Part shown: piece by piece, positions 42,882-53,226 of the stretch
Layout of the letters: each line of letters begins with the position of its first letter
Numbering within the stretch: the first letter of the stretch is position 1
Assembly (NCBI RefSeq): GCF_901472535.1
Contig: NZ_LR590470.1
Span: 2,728,001-2,792,000, forward strand
Length of the DNA stretch: 64,000 nucleotides
Source of the DNA: Sphingobacterium daejeonense
Lineage (GTDB): Bacteria > Bacteroidota > Bacteroidia > Sphingobacteriales > Sphingobacteriaceae
Direction: 5' to 3'
Translations under genes and position numbers: made by a program
The notes under the pieces: generated by a model
Databases searched by the model: none
What the model was told of the DNA's origin: nothing
The model's input: the letters and a program-made list of their open reading frames with translations, nothing else

Positions 42882-44213
42882 TTAATAAACTAGATTTCCT
42901 TTAAAAATTAATGATTCAACTGGGGATATTCTCGAAACAGCTTCAGCAGAACAAGAAGCATCCACTAAAACTAAATTAGCCTCATCTCCCACTTTTGGCC
43001 ATTGTTGATTTCCGTTTTCGTCGAGTGGCGTTATTCCAGCAGTTGCTAATTTAAGCATACTTGCTAATCCTTTTTCGGAAGAAAAGCCATATAATTGGGC
43101 GGCTAAATTGGCTTTTTGAAGCACACTCCCAGAACCAAAGGTATTCCAATGATCAATTATACTATCATTACCAACTAACACTTCCACCCCTTTTTTCATT
43201 AAGATTGGGATCGGCATTACCAAATTTCCAAATGGAACCGTTGATACAATTCCCACTTTAGAATTTGATAGTTTTTCAGCTAATTCTTCTTGTTTATTCT
43301 TATCAATATTACCTAATGCAAAACAATGGCTGATATATGTCTTCCCTTTCAATGTGGAATTTTCATTTACTTTGTCAATTATATATTCTATCGTTTTTAT
43401 TCCAGACTCACCCGATTCATGTAAATGAATATCAATTCCCTTATTATTATCCAAAGCCAACTGTACTGTAAAGTCTATTGTTTTTTCAATTGCACCATCA
43501 ATACTGGATGGATCAAGTCCACCAATAAAGTCGATGTCCATTTTAGCTGCTTCTTTTAAATAAGGTACTGTATCTGTGTAGAAAACACCATGTTGAGGAA
43601 ATGCTACCAATTCTGCTCCAAAACCTGATTTCTTATTTTCAAGGGCAACTTGGAGGTTTTTTAAGGAATCTAGTTTAGAGGTGGGTTCAATATTGACATG
43701 ACTTCTAGCAAAGTTGGTTCCTTTAGACTGCAGTAATTCAATCAGTTCTTCAGCTTTATGCGTTGAGGTTTTCAACAATTCGGGCATGATTTCCTGTTCC
43801 AATTTAATCATGCCTTTTACCCCACCTGTTCTTCTTCTTACTGCTTGCCACTTATCGCCATAATAAGTTTTATCTAAATGAATGTGCATGTCTTTAAAAG
43901 AAGGCAACATCAGTAATCCTTTGCCATCAATTGCATTGGGAACATTAGAGTTGGGACCAATGCTTTTTATTTTACCCTCTTCTATTTCAATAGTAAACAA
44001 ATCAGTCTTTGTTCCGATAATTTTATCATTGCTGTAGTCAAAACCAGTTTCTAATCTTACATTATTGATTACCATTTTATTGAAGTTTAATTTATCAGTA
44101 TTATCCATTTGTTCTTTCAAGTTTGTATCAGCCATCAAAGCTTGAGGTGATAGTGCTATCCCCGCAAATCCTAATACTGAATTCTTGAGAAAATCCTTTC
44201 TAGATATATTCAT
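42882..44213 (-). CDS. Amidohydrolase, cytosine-deaminase-like, with Tat-type signal
   Basis: 443 residues, intact. The N-terminus SRKDFLKNSVLGFAG resembles the Bacteroidota Tat signal, so the enzyme is likely exported folded. Metal ligands of the amidohydrolase superfamily are visible: DMHIHLDK (His-x-His), a DIHLHESG His, SHCFALG His and VGNDSIIDHW with the Asp. The overall order is closest to the CodA/cytosine-deaminase type, which deaminates cytosine or related heterocycles, but the actual substrate cannot be assigned. The ankyrin lipoprotein gene follows after 2 bases, and an AraC regulator precedes it. Confidence 0.85.
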   Translation of the reverse strand: MNISRKDFLKNSVLGFAGIALSPQALMADTNLKEQMDNTDKLNFNKMVINNVRLETGFDYSNDKIIGTKTDLFTIEIEEGKIKSIGPNSNVPNAIDGKGLLMLPSFKDMHIHLDKTYYGDKWQAVRRRTGGVKGMIKLEQEIMPELLKTSTHKAEELIELLQSKGTNFARSHVNIEPTSKLDSLKNLQVALENKKSGFGAELVAFPQHGVFYTDTVPYLKEAAKMDIDFIGGLDPSSIDGAIEKTIDFTVQLALDNNKGIDIHLHESGESGIKTIEYIIDKVNENSTLKGKTYISHCFALGNIDKNKQEELAEKLSNSKVGIVSTVPFGNLVMPIPILMKKGVEVLVGNDSIIDHWNTFGSGSVLQKANLAAQLYGFSSEKGLASMLKLATAGITPLDENGNQQWPKVGDEANLVLVDASCSAEAVSRISPVESLIFKGNLVY

Positions 44214-44317
44214 TTAATTCTTTTATTAATAGTTCGACAGTATTATTAATCTATAACACAAAATTATACAGACTAGTTGTGTTAATCTTGGTTATTTTCT
44301 GCCAAAACTTGTATATT

Positions 44318-45182
44318 TTATAACTTTTTTCTGAATTGGGTTGGAGTGAAACCAGTTTGGGATTTAAAGAAATTAGAGAAATGGGCATGATCATAAAATC
44401 CGAGTTCAAAAGCAATTTCTTTAATAGTATTTTGTGAAGTATATAATAACCGCTTGGCTTCAACGGTAATTCTTTGTTGGATAAGCTTATTTGCAGAAAT
44501 TTTCAAATTCCTTTGAGATAATATATTGAGATAATTAGCAGTTATATTTAGTTGATCTGCATAAAATGCAATTGACTTTTCTTTCTTGTAATATTTATCA
44601 ATAAGCCAATTGAATTTCACCAGTTTTGGATTAGCTTGATAGACTTTAAATTCTTCACTTTGGTTTTCAACAACTTTACTCACGATGGCAGCAAATAACA
44701 CCTGATCTAGCAGAAATTAACTGATCGACTGGATTTTCATCTAGCAGCTCAGACCGTATTGCATTAAATTCATACAATAATTGCGTGTAATTATTATGAT
44801 CTAAAGAAATCACAGGATGGTTTTGGTAGTTTGTAAAAGAGAATCGAAAAGCAGGTGCAAATTGTTCTAAGAAAGTGCTTTCAATCATCAATTGATATGC
44901 TTTAGTTTCCTTATTAATGTGCCATTTATGGATTTGCCCAGGAAATAGAACATGAACTTCATTATCACCTATTGTATAGTCCACAGAATCAATATTATGT
45001 ACCCCCGATCCCTTATCAAATAGGATAATGATAAAAAAATCATGTTTATGGGGTTTATGAATAATGTTCTCTCCAATGATTTCATTGAATATCAATTCTT
45101 CTTTTCCGGCGATTTGTTTTGTACGGAATTCATGGATATCTAGCGTAGGAACAGCTATATTTTCGCTTGAACGGTTAAGCAT
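44318..45182 (-). CDS. AraC family transcriptional regulator (one frameshift)
   Basis: About 287 residues. The N-terminal cupin-type domain (HKPHKHDFFIIILFDKG, GQIHKWHINKE) senses a small molecule, and the C-terminal domain binds DNA (NTIKEIAFELGFYDHAHF, TGFTPTQFRKKL). One extra G near 44703 separates the parts; removal gives LISARSVLFAAIVSK. It lies 104 bases upstream of the amidohydrolase on the same strand, so it may control that operon. Confidence 0.88.
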
Positions 45183-45353
45183 CTTATATTATTATAAGCT
45201 AAATTTAATCATTAAGATTTATAATGTTGAATACAAAAATTTTAGCTTTCTAATGTTATGAATAAGTTACCATTTAAATTTTATATGCTATTATTAATGG
45301 AATAACTATAATTTTAACAACCTATTATTAACAAGAATTTCATATAATTAATA

Positions 45354-46028
45354 ATGTATCCAAATTTTAAAATTGTAGTTGACAGAAACAGTACTATTAA
45401 TAAGAGACTAATAATTTATTCACCATTTATTATTATTGTAGTCAACATTTTGGTTGCAATTTTATTTGGGAGTATAATTGGCAAGTGGGCATTTATTCCA
45501 ATAATATTAGTTGAATGGTTGATGTTTTTGCTGTTTATTCATTTTCAGAAAAAAGATCATGAGCACAAGAAATGGTTAAAAAGCAGCATTGGAAAGAGTA
45601 AAGCGTTTTGGGCCACACTTTGTATTATCATTGGGCTTATACCCTTACCTATATTTTTGAAGCATTATCATTTGCTTGCAGACCTCACGGTTTTTATCCC
45701 ATGGTTTATCCTATTCATGATAAATCCGTTTTTAGAAGAATATTATTGGCGCGGGGTATTACTTGATCAAACCAAATTTTGGAATCCTACAATCTCGGTA
45801 TTATATAGCAGTATACTTTTTTCGGTAAATCATGCTGTTTTTGGGATAAATTCCGAATTATTTAGAGGTTACGAAGTAATGGCTTCAACATTTATTATGG
45901 GTCTAGTTTGGTCCATTACGTATAAACGAACAGATACTTTAAGATGGGTTATTCTATCCCACATGTTGGTAGACTTTCTAAACTTATCTTCTGCATCCTT
46001 CTTAGATCTATATAAGCCAAATTTTTAG
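45354..46028 (+). CDS. CPBP family intramembrane metalloprotease-like protein
   Basis: 224 residues with about six membrane helices. The CPBP/CAAX-protease motifs are present: EEYYWR (EExxxR), FSVNHAVFG (FxxxH) and SHMLVD (HxxxD). Members process or modify membrane proteins and peptides; some give bacteriocin self-immunity. The gene is alone and convergent with the DUF5009 gene, 10 bases apart. Target unknown. Confidence 0.88.
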   Translation: MYPNFKIVVDRNSTINKRLIIYSPFIIIVVNILVAILFGSIIGKWAFIPIILVEWLMFLLFIHFQKKDHEHKKWLKSSIGKSKAFWATLCIIIGLIPLPIFLKHYHLLADLTVFIPWFILFMINPFLEEYYWRGVLLDQTKFWNPTISVLYSSILFSVNHAVFGINSELFRGYEVMASTFIMGLVWSITYKRTDTLRWVILSHMLVDFLNLSSASFLDLYKPNF

Positions 46029-46038
46029 CAGAAGGAAT

Positions 46039-47154
46039 TTAAATCTTTATAAAGATTCTTCTATAATATAGAATAATAAGGATAAGGAGAACAATTGAAT
46101 AATTACCTATTGTAAGAATCAAATCTGAATAATTTGGATAGTATGCTTCAATTCCATAGGTAAGTGAATGGACAAGACTTCGAAAATCGATTATAGAAGC
46201 CAATACATATGCAACTATAGAATTCATTCCATAAATTTTCAGCCATCTAAAAGGTTTGGCGAAATTTCTGACATCAATTATATAGTAAAAAATTGCCATC
46301 AGTAAGATACAGATTCCACCAGAAAACAGAGTCATACTACCTGTCCAAATCTTCTTGATTATAGGTTGTTGATATTGCCAAATCAAACTCACAATAATGC
46401 AAACTACCCCTGCTACAACAAGTTTAATAGTAGTTCCATTAGGATCTTTGTCTTTTCCATCTTTTATTAACTTACCAGTCAGGCAGCCCATCAAGACCGT
46501 AACTATAAATGTAAGTGATGACCAAATCCAAGTATATTGGTAACTTTCAGAAAAAATCCATTCATCACCTTGCCATTTCACTCCATCCATAAAATTTTGC
46601 AAGAACATCTTGTCTATATAAAGTGCAAAATTATAATTAGGGTCGTAGCCACCCCAAGTTGACATGGGGATAGAATATATAATCAATAAAGTCAGGCCTA
46701 ATCCTATAAGCTTTTTAAAATTGAGATATAAATATGCTATTGAAGTAATTAAATAGCCTGTAGCTATAGCTTGAAGCGTATTTGAATAGAGTCTTAGAAT
46801 CTGCCAATCAAATGCTAACAAATTCCCTTGTACCACCATTCCTAATATCCATAAAATCAAAAACCTTCTGACGATATGTCTATAAACTTCCGGAGAATCG
46901 TTTCCAATTTTCTTGTCTAATGAAAAAGGTATTGTAATCCCTGTCATAAACAGGAACAAAGGCATAATTAGATCCCACAAACGAAAACCTTCCCATGATT
47001 CGTGTTCAAATTGATATAGAAGAGCGTGATATGAAGAATTATCCCAGATATTTCCAATTGCCATTAATATTGGTTGAAGAAAGACTAATAAAAACAAATC
47101 TAAACCTCTCAAAATATCTAATGATTCAAGTCTTTGCGTAGGATAGGTTTTCAT
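46039..47154 (-). CDS. DUF5009 / acyltransferase-like integral membrane protein
   Basis: 371 residues with about ten membrane helices. The start RLESLDILRGLDLFLLV and FRLWDLIMPLFLFMTGIT are the signature of the DUF5009 group, related to the heparan-alpha-glucosaminide N-acetyltransferase membrane fold. Such proteins may acetylate sugars across the membrane. No neighbouring glycan genes are present on this strand. Divergent from the ABC exporter operon, with 221 bases between. Confidence 0.85.
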   Translation of the reverse strand: MKTYPTQRLESLDILRGLDLFLLVFLQPILMAIGNIWDNSSYHALLYQFEHESWEGFRLWDLIMPLFLFMTGITIPFSLDKKIGNDSPEVYRHIVRRFLILWILGMVVQGNLLAFDWQILRLYSNTLQAIATGYLITSIAYLYLNFKKLIGLGLTLLIIYSIPMSTWGGYDPNYNFALYIDKMFLQNFMDGVKWQGDEWIFSESYQYTWIWSSLTFIVTVLMGCLTGKLIKDGKDKDPNGTTIKLVVAGVVCIIVSLIWQYQQPIIKKIWTGSMTLFSGGICILLMAIFYYIIDVRNFAKPFRWLKIYGMNSIVAYVLASIIDFRSLVHSLTYGIEAYYPNYSDLILTIGNYSIVLLILIILYYRRIFIKI

Positions 47155-47375
47155 AATTTATTGTTTTAACTCATCATCTTGATAATGAAGAATATTTATA
47201 AATATTTATTCACTAGGTTGATTGATGAATTTGTAAAAAGGTCAGTTGATACTATATTCTTGTTCAATATAGTTCTTTTTCGATGTTTTGCTGGCATAAT
47301 ATGTTAAAAAAATAGTTTTCATGGCTTGCCTTTGGTAATTTTCTTGGTTAACTTTAGAGACTAAGCTAGAAAAAC

Positions 47376-48077
47376 ATGTCTGAAGAAATTGTCCGATTAG
47401 AGAGTGTAGATAAAATATATAAGACCGGAGATACTAGCATCACTGCCTTAGCAGAAACCACAATAGGTTTTGAATCAAATAAGCTAACATTAATCATGGG
47501 TCCTTCTGGATCTGGAAAAACTACTCTCCTTTCCATTATTGGATGTGTTATCTATCCTAGCCATGGTAAAGTATTTTACAAGGACAAAGAGGTAACAAAA
47601 CTTTCGGAAAACAAATTAGCAGATTTAAGACTTCATGATATTGGATTTGTCTTTCAACAATTCAATTTATTAGAGCCATTAACAGCATTAGAAAACGTGA
47701 TGCAACCTTTACTTCTTCAATCTGTTTCAAAAAAGGAGGCCAAGGAGAAGGCTTTGAAGGCATTAGAAGCAGTAAATCTTTCTGATCGCATTCACAACCT
47801 TCCAAAAAAACTAAGCGGAGGTCAAAAACAACGTGTTTCTATTGCACGAGCATTGGTTACAAATCCGACTATGATTTTATGTGACGAGCCTACTGCATCT
47901 TTAGATGCAAAAAGTGCTGCAATCATCATGGAGGAACTCAAAGATCTTGCAAGAGAAGGAAAGGCAGTAATCATAGTGACACACGATCTAAGATTAAGGA
48001 AGTTTGCAGATAAAATTATATATGTTGAAGAAGGCAAAGTATCAAATAGCATTCAGAATGAGGAAGATTATAAATAG
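47376..48077 (+). CDS. ABC transporter ATP-binding protein (DevA/LolD/MacB type)
   Basis: 233 residues. Walker A is GPSGSGKTTL (about residue 41), the Q-loop FVFQQFNLL, the signature LSGGQKQRVSIARAL, Walker B MILCDEPTASLD and the H-loop VTHD. It energises the export system built by the next three genes; its coding end overlaps the start of the adaptor gene by 20 bases. The subfamily serves FtsX-type permeases that work with a periplasmic adaptor, not classical importers. Confidence 0.93.
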   Translation: MSEEIVRLESVDKIYKTGDTSITALAETTIGFESNKLTLIMGPSGSGKTTLLSIIGCVIYPSHGKVFYKDKEVTKLSENKLADLRLHDIGFVFQQFNLLEPLTALENVMQPLLLQSVSKKEAKEKALKALEAVNLSDRIHNLPKKLSGGQKQRVSIARALVTNPTMILCDEPTASLDAKSAAIIMEELKDLAREGKAVIIVTHDLRLRKFADKIIYVEEGKVSNSIQNEEDYK

Positions 48078-49011
48078 TTTTAAGTTAGCCAGTTGGATTA
48101 TTATTTCAATTTGTGTTTCCAGTTGCAATAATGGGAGCAAAAATGATTCGGCTGACAAAAAAGTTGACTCTTTGCCTGCTATAAATAATATCATTGCCAT
48201 TGGAAAGGTAGTACCTGCTGATGGTTGGATCAAAATAAGCAGTCCTATCAATGGAATAATTGACGAATTACTGGTAAAAGAAGGCGATGAAGTTAAAAAT
48301 GGACAAGTTCTTTTTAGATTAAAAGAAAATACTGCAGGTATTGATGTATCTCAAGCGCAGGCTCAACTGGAAAATCTACAAGCTTCTCGCCAGGCAAATC
48401 AAAAAGAATTAGAAAAAGAGGAAATTCTATTGGCTGAATTAAAGTCTAAATATGAGACCTCTCAAAAACTATTTGACAGAAATGCTGAAACCAAAGAAAC
48501 CGTTGAAACAGATTTGTCAAATTATAAACAACAAATTCAAAAAATTGCAAGTCTTAGGGACCAATTGAAAGCTAATAGATTATCAGAGAAGGAACAATCC
48601 TTATTGGTAGAAAAAAGCAAAAAAGAATTGAATGACTACACTGTTATCGCTCCTGAGAATGGCATAATTACTGACTTGAACGTGGAGGTTGGACAATTTG
48701 TTAATGGCACTGATGATTTAGGGAATATGATTGATAACACTAAAAGTGTTGTTGATGCTGAAGTTGATGAATTATTTGCCGACAGTGTGAGAATTGGTCA
48801 GTTAGTTGAAATCACGTCTGTTGGAAAAACGAATATAATTGGCAAAGGAAAGATAATATATGTCAGTCCAACTTTAGTAAATAAATCTATTTTATTTGAA
48901 TCTGCGAATGAGGCGGAAGACAGAAGGGTTCGTAGAATAAAAATAGAACCGGATAGTAGCACTAACCTTTTGATCAATTCTAAAGTGGAATGTAGAATAT
49001 TAATAAACTAA
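48058..49011 (+). CDS. HlyD-family periplasmic adaptor, lipoprotein
   Basis: 317 residues from ATG 48058 (MRKIINSFKLASW), preferred over an in-frame upstream start inside the ATPase gene. The signal ends in a lipobox (CVSSCNN), so the adaptor is anchored by lipid. Two halves of a lipoyl-like barrel (SSPINGIIDELLVKEGDEVKNG given in part as INGIIDELLVKEGD, and YTVIAPENGIITDLNVEVG in part) flank a long coiled coil (about residues 95-190). It links the inner-membrane permease to the TolC-type channel. Confidence 0.92.
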   Translation: MRKIINSFKLASWIIISICVSSCNNGSKNDSADKKVDSLPAINNIIAIGKVVPADGWIKISSPINGIIDELLVKEGDEVKNGQVLFRLKENTAGIDVSQAQAQLENLQASRQANQKELEKEEILLAELKSKYETSQKLFDRNAETKETVETDLSNYKQQIQKIASLRDQLKANRLSEKEQSLLVEKSKKELNDYTVIAPENGIITDLNVEVGQFVNGTDDLGNMIDNTKSVVDAEVDELFADSVRIGQLVEITSVGKTNIIGKGKIIYVSPTLVNKSILFESANEAEDRRVRRIKIEPDSSTNLLINSKVECRILIN

Positions 49012-49012
49012 A

Positions 49013-50146
49013 ATGCTTGGATTAGCCTGGAAATTCATAAAATTTGATCGTGCGAAAAGCTTTGGTATTATCACAGCTATCGTAATTAGTGTTTTTCTAA
49101 TTGGACAGCAGCTGAGTTTATTATTTTTTCTGATGGGCTTAATGGGGAACTTGGTTAACAATGCTCCCATTGAAAAAGATGAAATTTGGATCATTGAGTC
49201 TCAAAGCAAGAATGTTAATTCTATTAATATGATTGATCAGCGTTCTGTTCAGGAAATTGCGAGCCTTCCTGGTATTTCAAGGACCATACCTGTGATATTA
49301 GCACCTGCCCAGGCTACATTCTTGGACGGAAAAACTGCAGCCATAACTCTAGTAGGCACTCCTGCTCCAGAATTTTTAATGGGCCCTATTCAATCTAGAA
49401 TTGATAGTGGCAGTATAAAAGACTTAATGCAGCCGTATTCTGTCAGTGCTGAGTATTTTAACGCCCGAAGTTGGGAAACAGATTTATATTTAAATAAACC
49501 TATTGAAATCAACGGGAAAAGTGCTAAAGTGAGTGTTATAACGAAAAATGCGCAAGCTTTCGGTGCAAGTTTTATGTATAGTAATCTTGAAAACGCTAGG
49601 TTTTTCGGAAATTTTCCAACAAACAAAGTCAGCCTAATTATTGGGAAATTAAATGCTCAGGGAGATAAGGAAACAGTTATCAATATGATAAACAATAATT
49701 TTCCAAACCTTCGGGCATGGGATGCTAATAAACTAAAATCATCCACAGTTAAGGAGATTTTAATCTCTTCAAACATGGGTATGAGTTTTGGCACATTGGT
49801 CGTCTTTGCGATGATCTCTGGATTCTTTATTATAGGTTTAACACTTTACTCTTCAGCTCTTGATCGAATTAAAGATTATGGAACTTTGAAAGCAATTGGT
49901 GCCAAGAACAAATTTGTAAATCGGTTAATTATCGCACAAGCATTTTTGTATGCTACTATCGGTTATGTTCTTGCTATGTTATTGATTTATGGTTTTAAGT
50001 TTGGAGTTGAAAAAAGCGGGCTTAATATAAATGTTTCTTTGCCGTTCGCTTTATTTTTATTGTTTGTTACCATGCTTATTTCAATCGGCGGATCATTATT
50101 TGCAGTTAGAAAAATATCAAAATTAGAACCCGCATCAGTTTTTTAA
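49013..50146 (+). CDS. FtsX/DevC-type ABC permease
   Basis: 377 residues. One N-terminal helix (GIITAIVISVFLIGQQLSLL) and three C-terminal helices enclose a ~220-residue periplasmic domain with VQEIASLPGISRTIPVI. The C-terminal part DYGTLKAIGAKNKF and RKISKLEPASVF are typical FtsX features. Size and set of partners (ATPase, lipoprotein adaptor, TolC) resemble DevBCA-type exporters. Starts 1 base after the adaptor stop. Confidence 0.9.
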   Translation: MLGLAWKFIKFDRAKSFGIITAIVISVFLIGQQLSLLFFLMGLMGNLVNNAPIEKDEIWIIESQSKNVNSINMIDQRSVQEIASLPGISRTIPVILAPAQATFLDGKTAAITLVGTPAPEFLMGPIQSRIDSGSIKDLMQPYSVSAEYFNARSWETDLYLNKPIEINGKSAKVSVITKNAQAFGASFMYSNLENARFFGNFPTNKVSLIIGKLNAQGDKETVINMINNNFPNLRAWDANKLKSSTVKEILISSNMGMSFGTLVVFAMISGFFIIGLTLYSSALDRIKDYGTLKAIGAKNKFVNRLIIAQAFLYATIGYVLAMLLIYGFKFGVEKSGLNINVSLPFALFLLFVTMLISIGGSLFAVRKISKLEPASVF

Positions 50147-50148
50147 AA

Positions 50149-51423
50149 ATGAAACATATATTCCGAATTATATCTGTTCTTATCATTAGCATTAATTATG
50201 CTAACGGGCAATCGTTAAGTATAAAGGAATTGTGGACTCAGATTGATAAAGCAGCAAATATACAAGGGAAGAAATTAAATGTTGATTTACAAAAGGAGCA
50301 ATTAAAGGTTCGAAATTCTGAAAGATTACCGGTTATTTATGGTGACATCAATCTGCAAAGGAACCTGATTATACCCACAACGCCCGTACCTGCGATTGCT
50401 TTTGATCCTAATGCTCCCGAGGGAGCAATATTACCTTTAAAATTCTCTACGAAATGGAATTCTAAGGCTGGAGTCCAATTAGAATGGGATTTATTCAATC
50501 CTACTAGGAAAAACAATATTGAAGAAGACAGGATCGCATTAGAAAAATCGATAGTCGAAGAGTCAATTGAAAGAGAGAATTGGAAAACTAACGCCACCCT
50601 AGCATATTCTTCAATTGTTCTAGCGACAGAACAATACAAGGCATCTTTATTGGACAGTACACTATATGCAGAAATAAATGCTGTCAATAAAGAACGATTT
50701 GAAGCAGGAAGAGGTAAATCCGAGGACTATATTCTTTCCCAGCAAGAATTAGAGAGAAAAAGAATTAGGATACATGAAGCTTGGGAAGTGTTGGAAAATG
50801 CTAATTTAGAATTAAACAGATATTATTCATTAGATACTATTGCAGTAATCACGAGCAATATTGAAGATATCGTAGCAGAATTAGAGGACATAGATAATAA
50901 TGATTATGAACAACAATTAATCAAATTGGATCAAACTTTATCTCAAGTACAATTATCTGGTTTAAAAAGACAGTTATTACCTACCATTTCATTCAATGCA
51001 TATTTTGGCAGCCAATTTTTCAGTAATGAGTTCAACATCATTGATAAAAGCAATTGGTATGGTTACAGTTATGCAAGCCTTGGTTTGAAAATCCCCATTT
51101 CAGCTTATTTTAGCAGTATACCCTCCTTGAAAAAAGCCAAGCTTAATGAGGAAATATTCAATACACAACTTGATGATCAAACGTTACAGGACAAAATTGA
51201 TGGTCAACAAAAATCTAATAAAATAAAATCAGCCAAGGAGAAGATTGAAAGGCTAAAGAGGATTTTAGTTTTATCAGAACAAAATAAAGATGAAAAATTA
51301 GCCATGTACCAAAATGGCAGGATATTGCTAAATGAGTTCAATTTGGCCAATAGTGATTATATAAAAGCCCAGCAAGATATCTGGCAAGCAAAATATGATT
51401 TAATCAATATTATTTTAGAATAA
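50149..51423 (+). CDS. TolC family outer-membrane channel
   Basis: 424 residues with a signal peptide (MKHIFRIISVLIISINYANGQ, given here only in part as IISVLIISINYANGQ) and two repeated helical-barrel halves with strands (SKAGVQLEWDLFNP; YASLGLKIPISAYF). Coiled-coil stretches rich in Glu, Gln and Lys precede the C-terminus. It completes the ABC export pathway from cytoplasm to outside and starts 2 bases after the permease stop. No terminator is evident after it. Confidence 0.92.
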   Translation: MKHIFRIISVLIISINYANGQSLSIKELWTQIDKAANIQGKKLNVDLQKEQLKVRNSERLPVIYGDINLQRNLIIPTTPVPAIAFDPNAPEGAILPLKFSTKWNSKAGVQLEWDLFNPTRKNNIEEDRIALEKSIVEESIERENWKTNATLAYSSIVLATEQYKASLLDSTLYAEINAVNKERFEAGRGKSEDYILSQQELERKRIRIHEAWEVLENANLELNRYYSLDTIAVITSNIEDIVAELEDIDNNDYEQQLIKLDQTLSQVQLSGLKRQLLPTISFNAYFGSQFFSNEFNIIDKSNWYGYSYASLGLKIPISAYFSSIPSLKKAKLNEEIFNTQLDDQTLQDKIDGQQKSNKIKSAKEKIERLKRILVLSEQNKDEKLAMYQNGRILLNEFNLANSDYIKAQQDIWQAKYDLINIILE

Positions 51424-51546
51424 TACTCAAGACAATCAAGTATAAAAGATTAGTTAATATTTTGTAATCAACATTTTATTTCTAATTTAGACTAAGGCTA
51501 TTAATTAAGGGGAGCCGCATCTAACCATTTATTAATTTTACTTCCT

Positions 51547-52169
51547 ATGAGTACGATCGTAAGCATTATTATTATCGCAGCAGTTATTATTGTGCTTATT
51601 TTTGCATGGTACAAGGAAAAACCTTCTCCATCAAGACCTGAGTTTTCAGAAACTGATTTTCCATTGATATTTAACGATAAGAGCATTTTAGTTGAAGGTC
51701 CAAATTACAATGAAATCAGAGAAGTATGCATTGAATTTTGCGAAAAATACAATGTTAAACAGTACAATGTGATAGTAAAATTAATCCGTTTAAATCCTAC
51801 TTCAACATTATTGATTTTCCCTATGAAATAGATTTTCAACATTATTGCTATTTGGTCAACTACTTGAAATTCCCTATAGGGCAAAATTATTCTGCGGATG
51901 TGAAAGGTTGGCTTACCTCAAAAAAATTAGACGAGTGGATAGATAGCAGGTCAGTAAATAAAAAGATAATGGTTTACAATCACTCTGACATCAAATATGC
52001 TGACGGTGTTAATTATACCACTATGGACCAATTGGGATTCCGTATTAATTTTAATGAACCAGGCAAAGCTTCCGAATTAGAACAACCGGTCCAAAAATAT
52101 GCTCCTTTTTCTTTAAAAATACAAGAATTGAATTTATCAAGGGGGGAAATAATAACGTCTAGAGATTAA
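51547..52169 (+). CDS. Unknown membrane-anchored protein (one frameshift)
   Basis: About 207 residues. One N-terminal hydrophobic helix (IVSIIIIAAVIIVLIFAWY) anchors a globular part. The frame breaks near 51800, where a base change separates VIVKL from the segment FNIIDFPYEIDFQHYCYLV; the end is intact (LKIQELNLSRGEIITSRD). No domain recognised. It lies 124 bases after the export operon and ends in its own terminator, so it is probably a separate unit. Confidence 0.65.
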
Positions 52170-52393
52170 TAGTAATTCTGTCAGTTTATTTATAACATGG
52201 TATATTTTGTAGTCATTTTAGCCTGACATATAAATTTTAGAAATAATAAATTTAGGTGGGATTTTTTATTTTTTGTTGTTACTCAACAATAAAATGTTAA
52301 AATTTTGTTAAACACGAGGTTCAAATTTAATTCGGCATAGACATTGAATATACTTTATCAAATTTCATAATTTAGGTTAATAATTGGTTAGTT

Positions 52394-52429
52394 AAAACTC
52401 CTTAGGCTCCCCGCCTTAGGAGTTTTTTT
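52394..52429 (+). terminator. Rho-independent terminator
   Basis: AAAACTCCTTAGGC pairs with GCCTTAGGAGTTTT (one mismatch), with a 5-base loop and seven T on the plus strand. It lies 225 bases after the unknown protein at 51547-52169, so a long untranslated tail or a weak unannotated transcript precedes it. The opposite strand has only four T and would end the convergent gene poorly, although it overlaps that gene's stop by 2 bases. Confidence 0.8.
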
Positions 52430-52976
52430 ATTTAGTAACTAAATTAAATTTTTTTGACAATCTCCTAAATTCAACCTTTTTAATTATCGGGAAGCCAAAA
52501 TATCCTGCTGATAAATGTATATCTAAAGAGTCTGGGTGTATTTTATTAATTTTAAATTCTTTTGATAGACCAATTCTTTTATTAAATCCGTTTTCAAATT
52601 CCGCTTTAACTACAGTTGGGGCATCTAAATTATTTTCCGGATGCCAAATTTTGTTCACTTTACATTTTACTTTATAGGATGAAACCGTAGTATTGGAAGA
52701 TCCTAAAAAGTAATTCAGACTCAAAAAGACAAAAGTTAAATATGATCCGGAAATAATAATGTTATAGAAAAGCGATTCAAGCTTGCCTACTCCTTTGAAG
52801 AATGTACTGTCCTTAAAAAGGATATATCCAAAAATTCCGATTGCAAATAAAAATGCAATAATTTGTAAGGGAACAAGAGTTTTTTCAAAAAGGAAATAGT
52901 TGAAAATATTAAGCAAGATTGCAGACAGAACAACTATGTCAATCATTGAGATTTTGACAGTTTTTAGAAATTTCAT
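52428..52976 (-). CDS. Unknown four-helix membrane protein
   Basis: 182 residues, intact. Three to four membrane helices in the first ~100 residues (IDIVVLSAILLNIFNYFLF, LQIIAFLFAIGIFGYIL, YNIIISGSYLTFVFLSL) are followed by a soluble C-terminal beta-like part (SSYKVKCKVNKIWHPENN). No domain recognised. Convergent with the preceding gene through the terminator. Confidence 0.7.
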   Translation of the reverse strand: MKFLKTVKISMIDIVVLSAILLNIFNYFLFEKTLVPLQIIAFLFAIGIFGYILFKDSTFFKGVGKLESLFYNIIISGSYLTFVFLSLNYFLGSSNTTVSSYKVKCKVNKIWHPENNLDAPTVVKAEFENGFNKRIGLSKEFKINKIHPDSLDIHLSAGYFGFPIIKKVEFRRLSKKFNLVTK

Positions 52977-53226
52977 ACCCCATTAATAAATGATTCTACA
53001 GGTGCAAATATATAATAATTTATTAATATAAAATTTACATGTAAATTTAATATTTTTTATATTAATGAAAATAAAAACCATCAATTTAAAAAATATTATT
53101 TATTTGACGCAATTTATTTTCTTAAAAAGAATTTTATAAATATCTTTGTAAAAGTAAGAGAGAAAATGAAAAAAAATAAATTAGGATGGAAGGAACATTT
53201 ATAAAATTTAACAAACTATAAAATTC

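Noticed and set aside
53166..53204. 12-codon open frame before the small membrane protein
   Set aside because: Too short, Lys-rich and in AT-rich DNA; no sign of an attenuator structure.
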